Shown here piece after piece: positions 8,544 through 16,281 of a DNA stretch of 64,000 bases (the stretch's first letter is position 1; every line of letters starts with the position of its first letter). The stretch comes from Chloroflexi bacterium TSY (GTDB taxonomy: Bacteria > Chloroflexota > Anaerolineae > Caldilineales > Caldilineaceae): the NCBI GenBank assembly GCA_019217005.1, contig JAHBNG010000013.1, positions 118,109 to 182,108 on the forward strand, read 5' to 3'. The notes beneath the pieces were generated by a model, which worked only from the letters and a program-made list of their open reading frames with translations, did no database searches and was not told where the DNA came from. Made by a program: the position numbers and the translations under genes.

Positions 8544-9401
8544 CTATTTGGAGCTGATGACAGTCCAGGCCTCAATGTCAACCAAAGCATGTGCAAGCTC
8601 TTGTCCGTCGGCGACAAATTCGACGGTCCATTGTGCGCCACCTTGGTGCTCGGCATAGGTGTGCCAATGGTCAATTCCATCCAGCTTTTGCCACAAGCCC
8701 TCTGCTTCAAAGGCCAGTTCGATGGCTTGATTGCGTTTAAGTTCCAGTGCCTCTTTTTCCTCAAAAACCTTCGGATCGGCAATTCGGTCCAAGTGAACGT
8801 GATCCTCCGCAGAATCATAATCAAGAATCACCACAAACTCGTCTAATCCATAGCTATAATAGGCTTCCCACCGCTGATCCCAGCGATTGAAGTAGACCTC
8901 ATGATACCACAATTCGGGGTTTCCCTGGCGGGCTTTGATCTCGGCATCGTAAGCAAGAAATGGCTCGATTTTGGCCAAGCCAGCTTGAAATTCTTCTGGG
9001 GACAAATCACGCGGCACAAAGAACTCGACAATTTCGCCGGTCACCAAATTGACATACCCATGCCCCAACCATTCATCAACTGAGTCATCATAGAAATTCA
9101 CGTGCCAGATATTTGGGTTGTCTTCACTTGGATAGGCGTTTCCTTCCCAATTGTCGTATTTGGCAAGATGACCAGCCACTTCTGATTGCGCAGATAAAAT
9201 CTGAATTGCGCTTTCGGCATCCGTCTGTCTTTCTGGTGTTGGAGTTTGTTGTTCAGCCTCGGTTCTCGCCGCTGCGACAATTGGCAAATAGATAGTGCCA
9301 CTCCCATCTTTCGCAAAAATCGTAATCGTAAAGGTGAAGGTAACGACCAACAGCACGACAAAGACAACAAGCTTTGTTTTGAATCGATTCATATTCATCA
9401 T
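8544..9401 (-). CDS. Secreted protein with two PepSY-like modules
   Basis: A 285-residue protein with a basic N-terminus and one hydrophobic segment (residues about 9-30, TKLVVFVVLLVVTFTFTITIFA), so it is exported or membrane anchored. A short GTIYLPIVAAA stretch follows, similar to the LPLI-type tails of other exported proteins here, but placed at the N-terminus. Two similar modules follow, each with a helix, then W-x-V-x-F and a hydrophobic end strand: IWHVNFYDDSVDEW...GYVNLVTGEIVEF and QWTVEFVADGQELAHALVDI. This pattern resembles PepSY domains, which are thought to inhibit peptidases, but the match is by eye. No neighbour helps to define the role. Confidence 0.7.
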   Translation of the reverse strand: MMNMNRFKTKLVVFVVLLVVTFTFTITIFAKDGSGTIYLPIVAAARTEAEQQTPTPERQTDAESAIQILSAQSEVAGHLAKYDNWEGNAYPSEDNPNIWHVNFYDDSVDEWLGHGYVNLVTGEIVEFFVPRDLSPEEFQAGLAKIEPFLAYDAEIKARQGNPELWYHEVYFNRWDQRWEAYYSYGLDEFVVILDYDSAEDHVHLDRIADPKVFEEKEALELKRNQAIELAFEAEGLWQKLDGIDHWHTYAEHQGGAQWTVEFVADGQELAHALVDIEAWTVISSK

Positions 9402-9421
9402 GTTTGTTTCCTAATCGTTTT

Positions 9422-9533
9422 GAGGCTCTTCAGGAATTCAGGGGGTTAACGAACTCGAAAATGGCTAGCGCTGGTTGAGTGGCGTCGCCGTATCGAAACC
9501 AAAGCGGGCCTACCTCCTGAGATCCTGTTGAGC
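9422..9533. repeat. Intergenic structured repeat, copy 1 of 2
   Basis: A sequence of about 112 bp that recurs at 36960-37071 with scattered changes. Shared blocks include AGGCTCTTCAGGAATTCA, GGTTGAGTGGCG, ATCGAAACCAAAGCGGG and CTGAGATCC. Internal complementarity (for example GGTTGAG...ATCGAAACC around a GGCG/CGCC core) suggests a folded RNA or DNA hairpin. It is non-coding and lies in both cases just downstream of, or between, genes. I see no gene in 9402-9660 apart from this repeat. Confidence 0.7.
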
Positions 9534-9660
9534 CGTTGTTGATTATGGATCGTGGTTGCGGATTAAGTGACACGATTTGTATAGACGCCCGTCGTAGCCC
9601 AAGAATCTTGCGCTCGTTGATAATTCATCACTTACCGGACAGCTTCGCATTAGAGAATGC

Positions 9661-10965
9661 TCACTCCGCGTTGCGGTCTACTGATTCTGATATCGGATCA
9701 ACAAGCCCCAACAATTCCACGCGGTGGTTTGGGAAAACCTGACCAATCGCCGGGTTGCCCAAGCGATGCTGGACGACTTCAGCCAGGACATCGCGATAGT
9801 CGGTCGTGATTGCCAAGTCGCCATCAGCCAGAGCATTTGAGGCCAGCGTTGGCCAACGAGCGAAGACTTTCCCCCCTCTAACACCATCTCCCATCAAGAA
9901 CACCACGTTGCCGTGGCCGTGATCCGTTCCTTGGCTACCATTCTCGTCAATACGACGGCCAAATTCACTCATGGTCACAACGCAGACATTCTGCATCCGA
10001 TCGCCCAGGTCCGCATAGAGCGCACTGAGACCCTGTCCCAAGGTTGTGACAAGCTGATTGTACTCGCCATCCAAGGTGCCCTGTCCTTCGTGCGTATCCC
10101 AGCCACCAAGATCGATGCAAGAAACTTCCAGCCCCACATCGGCCTTAATGAGTTGAGCTGTCTGACGGAGTCCCAGGCCAAATTCACCGATTGGATAGAC
10201 CGCACCGTTGGCTGGTTGATAGTTCGTCGCATCCAGTTTTTCTAAGGTTGCAATCGTCTCGAAGACAAGATTGGCTTGTTTTGCTAGTTGATCGGTGGGC
10301 GCATCAATTGTATAGAGAGAAGCCAAGGATTGCTGGAGGTGCAGCAGTTCATCTTCCCTACCCTGAAAATGGAAATCCGCAATCGATTGAATTGACAGAG
10401 GGGATACGGGACCACGCAAGGAAGCGGGCACGAGCGCCCCCATGCCAACTGCACGAAAGGGAGAATCGTTTTCCCAAGCCGCCGTTTGCAGATGACGACC
10501 GATCCACCCTGTTTCAACTGTTTTATCGCCTGGTGCACCTGCCTCCATAAACTGCATGGCATCAAAATGAGAACGACTGGGGTCAGTCAATCCAGTTGCG
10601 TGAACGATCAACAGATCTTCTTCAGTGTAAATATCTTTGAGCGGTGCCAGAGATGGATGCAGACCAAATTGCCCATCAAGATCAATTGCGCCACCAATCT
10701 GACCTGGTTCGGCCACAGCTAATGTAGGACGCGCATCATAGTAGGCAGCACCTTCTGAATAGGGTACGACTGCGCTGATGCCGTCGATGCCACCGCGCAG
10801 AAAGATACACACGAGAACATCACCTGGTGCATACACCCTCTCTTGTTCTGACCGAAAAGCCATTTTTGGCATCCAACTGGGAAAGATGGCTTTGCTTGCG
10901 CCCAATACACCAACGGCACTCATCGTACCAAGAAATTCGCGCCGATTTATCTGTTCATTCATCAT
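9661..10965 (-). CDS. DUF1501 family protein, Tat-exported
   Basis: A 434-residue protein starting with a twin-arginine signal (NRREFLGTMSAVGVLGASKA), so it is probably exported folded. The body matches the DUF1501 family, which has an alkaline-phosphatase/sulfatase-like fold; visible blocks are LRGGIDGISAVVPY, SRSHFDAMQFMEAG, SCIDLGGWDTHEGQ, VVTMSEFGRRIDENGSQGTDHG and GNVVFLMGDGVRGG. Asp and His in GGWDTH and GTDHGHG probably form the metal-like site. The start ATG at 10965 directly follows the stop of the DUF1800 gene, with GGAG just upstream, so the two are translationally coupled. DUF1800-DUF1501 pairs are widespread, but their role is not established. Confidence 0.92.
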   Translation of the reverse strand: MMNEQINRREFLGTMSAVGVLGASKAIFPSWMPKMAFRSEQERVYAPGDVLVCIFLRGGIDGISAVVPYSEGAAYYDARPTLAVAEPGQIGGAIDLDGQFGLHPSLAPLKDIYTEEDLLIVHATGLTDPSRSHFDAMQFMEAGAPGDKTVETGWIGRHLQTAAWENDSPFRAVGMGALVPASLRGPVSPLSIQSIADFHFQGREDELLHLQQSLASLYTIDAPTDQLAKQANLVFETIATLEKLDATNYQPANGAVYPIGEFGLGLRQTAQLIKADVGLEVSCIDLGGWDTHEGQGTLDGEYNQLVTTLGQGLSALYADLGDRMQNVCVVTMSEFGRRIDENGSQGTDHGHGNVVFLMGDGVRGGKVFARWPTLASNALADGDLAITTDYRDVLAEVVQHRLGNPAIGQVFPNHRVELLGLVDPISESVDRNAE

Positions 10966-12414
10966 TTATCTCCACTGATAATAAGGTGAGGCCAACATGA
11001 GTCCATAGAGGCTACCCAATTTCCGGCCGAGCAGATGAGCCGTAACCGGTGTGTCAGCTGCACCACCATCGGTTGCATAGTCGATAAACTGAATACGCGC
11101 CTCGTCCCTTACGGGTGTTCCAAAGACTTGTGTGGCAACGGCATCTACGAGAGCACCTGCCGTCTGTGGGTCGCCAATTGGGTGGCGCAACTGAGTCGTC
11201 AGACCATACCCACTCTCATTGGCGTCGCTATAGGCGCCATGAGTCAGCTTCATTGCCACATTCCAACGGGCCAACATACCACTTGTGGAGGACCAAGCTC
11301 CCGCTATATCCGGATATCCATTCGGTGGTTTCCAGCCATAGGGCATCTGCCCCAACGTGTCTAGCATTTGTTCCAGCTGCCAATATTCATCCGTTGTTGT
11401 ACCTGTCGCGCGCAGGGCACCCACAAAGAAGTCAAGCGGTCGTCGCAGCTTCTGACCCACTGACTGTTGAAATTCAGTCGAGAGGAAGAGCACACGCAAA
11501 ATTGATTTGATATCGCCTTCAGTCTGTTGCCATATTGATGCCATTTGATCGATCAGGCTTTGGGGCGGATCGTCACTGACGAAGCGCAGGCAGAGTTTGC
11601 GACAGATGTATTGTGCAGTGGAAGGATGACGTGCCACGATGCGTAATACATGAAAGGCATCTTCGATCCCCCGCTTGGCAGGCAATCGATGCCCCAGCAC
11701 CAATTTTTCCCCTACGTCATGTTCTTCAGGATCAAAGTAGAAACCGGTTCGCGTTTTGAGATGAATGGTCCAGCCCGTAAAAGCCCGCGCCACCTCCTTT
11801 ACGTCAGTTTCGGTATATCCGCCGTCCACCCCCATGGTGTGTAGCTCCATTAACTCGCGAGCGTAGTTTTCGTTTGGATGTTTGGCAATATTGACATAAT
11901 TATCCAGGTAGAGAAGCATCGCTGGGCTTTTGGCTGTCTCAACCAAGAGCTCCTGAAAATTGCCTAAGGCATGGCGTCGAATGACCTCACGCTGAAAGGA
12001 AGGCAGTTCGGGCGCATACTCATCGGAGGGAATGTTGAAATGGTCGGACCAGAATTCGACCATTCGCTCCAGAAGTTGCCGTTTGCCATGGACGGCCCGC
12101 AGCAACATACCGCGGACAAGTGATTTGTGGCAACGATACTCAGCATCGACCAAGCTGTGGGCGGTAAAGCGATCCATCGATAGGATGGGCAGCTTTTTGA
12201 GTTCACGATCGACGTAAGTATCGTCAATGGTTTCGGGATTTAGCTGCTCATCGAGCATGGCTTCATATCCCATCTCGGTTGCTTGCTGAACCTCTTCGGG
12301 CCTGGCCCCCCAAGTGATACGATTGAGCAGGTGCAAGATCGGAGTCGACGGCACGGCACTACGTTGACGAGGATTGGAGCGTGGCATGAAAAGAGAACGT
12401 CTCGATAGAATCAT
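10966..12414 (-). CDS. DUF1800 family protein
   Basis: A 482-residue DUF1800 protein. Family blocks are HLLNRITWGARPEEV at the N-terminus, MVEFWSDHFNIP, AKSPAMLLYLDN, NENYARELMELHTMGVDGGYTETDVKEVARAFTGW, and PPNGYPDIAGAWSSTSGMLARWN near the C-terminus. I chose the ATG at 12414 because GGAGAAAG lies upstream at a good distance; an upstream start at 12447 has no such site. It is the first gene of a two-gene unit with the DUF1501 gene. The N-terminus (ILSRRSLFMPRSNPRQRSAV) has paired arginines but no clear export signal. The function is unknown; the pair is sometimes linked to cell-surface roles. Confidence 0.92.
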   Translation of the reverse strand: MILSRRSLFMPRSNPRQRSAVPSTPILHLLNRITWGARPEEVQQATEMGYEAMLDEQLNPETIDDTYVDRELKKLPILSMDRFTAHSLVDAEYRCHKSLVRGMLLRAVHGKRQLLERMVEFWSDHFNIPSDEYAPELPSFQREVIRRHALGNFQELLVETAKSPAMLLYLDNYVNIAKHPNENYARELMELHTMGVDGGYTETDVKEVARAFTGWTIHLKTRTGFYFDPEEHDVGEKLVLGHRLPAKRGIEDAFHVLRIVARHPSTAQYICRKLCLRFVSDDPPQSLIDQMASIWQQTEGDIKSILRVLFLSTEFQQSVGQKLRRPLDFFVGALRATGTTTDEYWQLEQMLDTLGQMPYGWKPPNGYPDIAGAWSSTSGMLARWNVAMKLTHGAYSDANESGYGLTTQLRHPIGDPQTAGALVDAVATQVFGTPVRDEARIQFIDYATDGGAADTPVTAHLLGRKLGSLYGLMLASPYYQWR

Positions 12415-12571
12415 AGGCACTTTCTCCGAAAGGAAAAGCAATATCATGGAACTGCACTATCAATACAGTATAACAGACCGTTTTGTTGCAGACTTGACGA
12501 ATGGGATGTTGAGCTAAATTGGAGGGAAGAAGTAGGAAACCGTGAAGAAATTGAAGAAAAACACTTCAATA

Positions 12572-12644
12572 TATACTCCGCAGCAGCACATTATAGCATT
12601 CTTTCTCGACTAAAACGTGTTATTTTATGGCGCTGCTCAGTATA
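12572..12644. other. Imperfect dyad upstream of the DUF1800 gene
   Basis: TATACT and AGCAGC at 12572-12587 face GCTGCT and AGTATA at 12632-12644, giving an interrupted inverted repeat in the 238-bp gap between the last ABC permease gene and the DUF1800 gene. It could be the end structure of the ABC operon or a regulatory site for the next gene. There is no T-run. Confidence 0.3.
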
Positions 12645-12652
12645 AAGCTGAC

Positions 12653-13570
12653 TTACTTTCCACCATAATAGACGAGACGACCCGACACTCGAAACAGAAT
12701 GATGGTAAAGAAAACAATGATCAAAAATAGAACCCACGCTTGGGCCGACGCATAACCCATCTTAAAAAACTCGAAGGCGGATTGCCACAAATAGATAGAC
12801 ATCATGAGCGTCGAATCGGCAGGTCCGCCCTTGGGATTGTTGGTCATAACGTGTACCTGGGTGAATAGTTGAAAGGCGGCAATCAATCCAGTAATCACAT
12901 TAAAGAGTATCACGGGACTGATCATAGGAATTGTGACATACCAAAGCTTCTGCCTTCCGTTTGCACCATCCAAGTCTGATGCCTCCAACAGATCACGCGG
13001 AACATCTTGCAATGCAGCAAGGTAGATCACAACCGCACCCCCCAGTCCCCAGAGGCTCATTAAAATCAGGGCTGGCTTGGACCAGAGTGGATCACCAAGC
13101 CATGCTGGTCCGTTGACGCCAACGAGGGCTAAAAGGTAATTGATAATGCCACTGCGCGGGTTGAACATCCAGAGCCAGACAATTGATGCCGCAACCACTG
13201 GTGTAATGCTGGGCAAAAAGTAAATTGTACGGAAAAATGATAGACCACGTACACGCATGTTGAGCAGCATGGCGAGCAGGATACCGACGATTGCACCAAG
13301 CGGCACCGCAAATCCGGCATAGTACGTACTATTCCAGAGCGACGTGAGGAAGCGTGGATCATTAAAGAGATTTCGATAATTGTCCAACCCAATCCAATTC
13401 GGGCTTTTGAGCACTGGATAGAAGGTGAAGCTATAGTAAAGCGAGGCCAAAAAGGGGTAAACGCGAAAAGCCAAAAAGCCAAGAATCCAGGGCGAGATAA
13501 AGAGCAAACCATTGATGAGACGTTGCCTGTCTCGCGGATTCGAAAAACGGAAATTGCTTGATGCAGCCAT
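12653..13570 (-). CDS. Sugar ABC transporter permease (MalF/UgpA type)
   Basis: A 305-residue permease with six predicted membrane segments and the cytoplasmic EAA-type loop (RDLLEASDLDGANGRQKLWY) that docks the ATPase. The N-terminal text LLFISPWILGFLAFRVYPF is typical of MalF/UgpA-like subunits of CUT1 carbohydrate importers. It starts 6 bp after the end of the second permease gene, so both are in one operon. It forms a heterodimer with the product of 13577-14401 in the cytoplasmic membrane. No ATP-binding subunit is present nearby; such importers often share one encoded elsewhere. The substrate is unknown, probably a sugar or glycoside. Confidence 0.92.
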   Translation of the reverse strand: MAASSNFRFSNPRDRQRLINGLLFISPWILGFLAFRVYPFLASLYYSFTFYPVLKSPNWIGLDNYRNLFNDPRFLTSLWNSTYYAGFAVPLGAIVGILLAMLLNMRVRGLSFFRTIYFLPSITPVVAASIVWLWMFNPRSGIINYLLALVGVNGPAWLGDPLWSKPALILMSLWGLGGAVVIYLAALQDVPRDLLEASDLDGANGRQKLWYVTIPMISPVILFNVITGLIAAFQLFTQVHVMTNNPKGGPADSTLMMSIYLWQSAFEFFKMGYASAQAWVLFLIIVFFTIILFRVSGRLVYYGGK

Positions 13571-13576
13571 AGCTCA

Positions 13577-14401
13577 TTAACCTTTTAATCCCGTGAGGGC
13601 GATGCCTTCGATAAAGGTTCGCTGGGCAAAGAAAAATAGTATGATAATGGGCAGTACACTTAGACAGGTCGCCGCCATCACCCAAGCAAAATTCATAAAC
13701 CCATAGCTATTTTGCATATTGGCGATGCCCAACGAAATGGTGTATTTGGTTGTATCGTTTAGATAAATAAGCGGACCAAAATAGTCATTCCAACTGCCAA
13801 TAAACTGGAAAAGCGCCACAACCGCCAATGCGGGTCTCGCAAGCGGCAATATGATCTGGGTAAATATGCGAAATTCTGAGGCACCGTCCACACGAGCTGC
13901 ATCGGACAGCTCTTCGGGCAGACTCATAAAGAATTGACGGAGCAAGAAGATAAAAAATGGACTTCCTAAAAAGGTTGGAATGATCAGTGGATAATAGGTA
14001 TTGATCCAATTCAGATTGCGGAAGACTAGATACACAGGAATAAAGGTAACAAAATCCGGTAATATCAACGTTGCCAAGACCAGATCGCGTCCTGGCCAGC
14101 GGATACGGGCAAAACCATACGCGGCTAATGCATTGGAAATCACAGCCCCAACAACGGACGGAATGGTCACGAGAACAGTGTTGACAAAAAATTGCCCCAG
14201 CGATCCTTCGTTGAACGCCAAAAAGTAATTATCCCACCGGATTGGATCAGGGATCCAGATTGGTGGATAAACAACCAGCTCCTCAGGGTTTTTTACAGAT
14301 GTTGACAACATCCAGGCCCACGGCAAGAGGAAGAAAAGCGAAAATAGAACGAGAATCCCATATTTAAAGAGGAATTCAGACGCATGATTGAGAAGTTTCA
14401 T
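13577..14401 (-). CDS. Sugar ABC transporter permease (MalG/UgpE type)
   Basis: A 274-residue permease with six hydrophobic segments, the EAA loop (EELSDAARVDGASEFRIFTQ) and the typical C-terminal ending RTFIEGIALTGLKG of MalG/UgpE-like subunits. It lies between the solute-binding protein gene and the partner permease gene in a single leftward operon. Its start at 14401 is separated from the binding-protein stop by about 200 bp that hold an intergenic repeat. It should pair with the neighbouring permease to import a carbohydrate. Confidence 0.92.
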   Translation of the reverse strand: MKLLNHASEFLFKYGILVLFSLFFLLPWAWMLSTSVKNPEELVVYPPIWIPDPIRWDNYFLAFNEGSLGQFFVNTVLVTIPSVVGAVISNALAAYGFARIRWPGRDLVLATLILPDFVTFIPVYLVFRNLNWINTYYPLIIPTFLGSPFFIFLLRQFFMSLPEELSDAARVDGASEFRIFTQIILPLARPALAVVALFQFIGSWNDYFGPLIYLNDTTKYTISLGIANMQNSYGFMNFAWVMAATCLSVLPIIILFFFAQRTFIEGIALTGLKG

Positions 14402-14437
14402 CTCGTATGGGTTGCGTATAATTCGGGTGTAATATCT

Positions 14438-14599
14438 GATGTAATGCGTAGTACGTGTTGCGTATTGCGTGGTTCCTGTTTAGACATTGGTTGTGCTACA
14501 GGAATCATTCGGCAATCACGAAATGAAATTACGAGATCTGCTCCTTACAGCACAACTGGATTCTGGCCTAGTATCACGCTATACGCAACACGCGCTATC
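14438..14599. repeat. Inverted GCGTAGTNCGTGTTGCG repeat unit
   Basis: The gap between the binding protein and permease genes holds two inverted arms: GCGTAGTACGTGTTGCGTAT near 14446 and the complement-like CTAGTATCACGCTATACGCA plus ACACGC near 14568-14593. Between them TTCCTG...CAGGAA forms a second inverted pair. Related arms occur at 35570-35806 and 41662-41688. It is non-coding and is probably a mobile or folded intergenic repeat. Confidence 0.6.
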
Positions 14600-16000
14600 C
14601 TATGCGCCGCTCTGCTCCAGCCAGGTATCCAACTCCTTCTGTGCTTCCTCTTGTACAAAGTCGAGGGCCTCTTGTGGGGATTTCTCGCCCAAGCGAGCCT
14701 TTTCCCACTCAGCACCCATGAGTGATAAGTAAGAACTACTCGTCGGCACTTTGGGTGGGTAAAGATATTGATCTGAATTGAAGAGATCATCGAGGAAGAT
14801 TTCTTCATAACCAGGACAGGATCCCATTACGTCGGATTGGAAAGAGGGCCATTCTGTCATGCTCTGTGACACAGGTCCATTAACGCAAAGCCAAGTGGTA
14901 AAGAGTGATGTATAGACATCGCGGTTGCCGGTTGCGCCTGTCATCGTGCTGATGATCTCCCAAGCCGCATTGGGGTCGGGTGACCCAACTGGCACGATCC
15001 AGCCATCACCATACGTATACATGCCCTTGGTATCAACACCTTCTGGGCTTGGGAAAGGCCATACAGTAAAGCGGAAATCGTCTGATGCAAATTCATTGAT
15101 GGTGTTGAAACGCCACGGGCCAGTCACCTCTGTGGCTCGCAGCCCCGCCAGGAGGGGTGCTTGACCAGCTGATCGACCGCCCGCCCCCTGCAACGAAGCA
15201 ATGTACTCCTGCATTTTCTCAACACCCATTTGATTCCAGTGATTGGCAAGCCATTCCAATGCTGCGACATTGTTGGGGTGGTTGGCCGTGACGGTTGTGC
15301 CATCCTCCTCCACAAACATGCCTAGGAAACGCCCCATGATCATCTGTGGCCAGGTAAAGTCACCACCCAACACTTCAATATTGCCAGCGTCGTCATAGAT
15401 AGTGAGCTGATCCCAAACTGCCACTAACTCTTCCAATGTCTGTGGTGGATTACCAACATCCACCACAGCCTCCTCAGCCATGGTGACGTTGACAAAGACG
15501 CCCATGCATTGGTTCCACATACTGGCATAGACAAATTCATTTTCGTAAGTGCCCAGATCCCAAATGGCCGGATCCATCCAGTCTTGCAGCGTCGCGACTT
15601 GATCGGGATCGCCTAAATCGTCCAATGACAGCAAGCCGTCGTTTGCCGCAAGTTGATAGGCAATGTTGGCACCAAAGACGACTGCCGTTCCGGGCGGGTT
15701 ACCAGCAGAGATAGCAGCCAGCAATTTCTGTGTCATGCTATCTGGCACCACAACATGTTTGGCGGTCACCGTCTCTTGCGATTCATTGTAGCCATCAAGA
15801 ATCATCTCAATATTTGTCGCAGCCTGTTCCGTCCAACCAGTCCAGACGTCGACCTCGATCCGCTCTGTTGAAGCCGCACCCCCAGAATCAGCCGCAGGGG
15901 TTGATGCTGGAACACAAGCGGCCAAAGCGAGCCCCATTCCAGTGATCATGCTGCTTTGGAGAAAAAGTCGGCGCGAGATGCCTTTCTGTGTAACCATCAT
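14600..16000 (-). CDS. Sugar ABC transporter substrate-binding lipoprotein
   Basis: A 466-residue solute-binding protein. The N-terminus combines a twin-arginine motif (ISRRLFLQSS) with a lipobox (LALAAC), so the mature protein should be anchored by a lipidated Cys outside the membrane. The body is of the CUT1 type (WTGWTEQAATNIEMILDGYN; the family's YGDGWIVPVGSPDPNAAWE block near the C-terminal third). It is the first gene of the leftward operon with the two permeases. The ligand is probably a sugar, oligosaccharide or glycerol-phosphate-like compound; the sequence does not settle it. The second Met is an equally good start. Confidence 0.9.
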   Translation of the reverse strand: MMVTQKGISRRLFLQSSMITGMGLALAACVPASTPAADSGGAASTERIEVDVWTGWTEQAATNIEMILDGYNESQETVTAKHVVVPDSMTQKLLAAISAGNPPGTAVVFGANIAYQLAANDGLLSLDDLGDPDQVATLQDWMDPAIWDLGTYENEFVYASMWNQCMGVFVNVTMAEEAVVDVGNPPQTLEELVAVWDQLTIYDDAGNIEVLGGDFTWPQMIMGRFLGMFVEEDGTTVTANHPNNVAALEWLANHWNQMGVEKMQEYIASLQGAGGRSAGQAPLLAGLRATEVTGPWRFNTINEFASDDFRFTVWPFPSPEGVDTKGMYTYGDGWIVPVGSPDPNAAWEIISTMTGATGNRDVYTSLFTTWLCVNGPVSQSMTEWPSFQSDVMGSCPGYEEIFLDDLFNSDQYLYPPKVPTSSSYLSLMGAEWEKARLGEKSPQEALDFVQEEAQKELDTWLEQSGA

Positions 16001-16162
16001 TCGATTGTCTCCTTGTGAGGTTCAAGTATGTGTACAGAATCAACGACTTGGGAGTATGAAAAGTATACCATAGACGACGGTTGCGGGATAAAACTAGCTG
16101 TCACAACAACTGAGTCAACCGCTCTCGGTAGAGAATATAGATTCTACTATGGAATGGGAATC

Positions 16163-16217
16163 AAATAAGTTGAACAGATTCTTCGTTTCACTCGGGTATG
16201 ACATGTTCAACTGATTT
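16163..16217. promoter_or_regulatory. Dyad upstream of the sugar-binding protein gene
   Basis: Arms AAATAAGTTGAACA (16163-16176) and TGTTCAACTGATTT (16204-16217) match at 13 of 14 positions. The site lies 160-220 bp upstream of the ABC operon start and just after the stop of the Thr/Pro-rich protein gene. It could be an operator of the ABC operon or a terminator-like stem for the upstream gene; no T-run favours termination. No regulator gene is adjacent. Confidence 0.45.
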
Positions 16218-16281
16218 AATGCTCATGCCTATGTGTTTGAGGGATTTGGATCTTACGTGAACCTACGTGGATTAAAACGGA

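Noticed and set aside
12653..16000. Search for an ATPase gene in the sugar ABC operon
   Set aside because: None is present between or beside the three genes; a shared ATPase elsewhere is usual for this importer type, so it is not reported as an anomaly.
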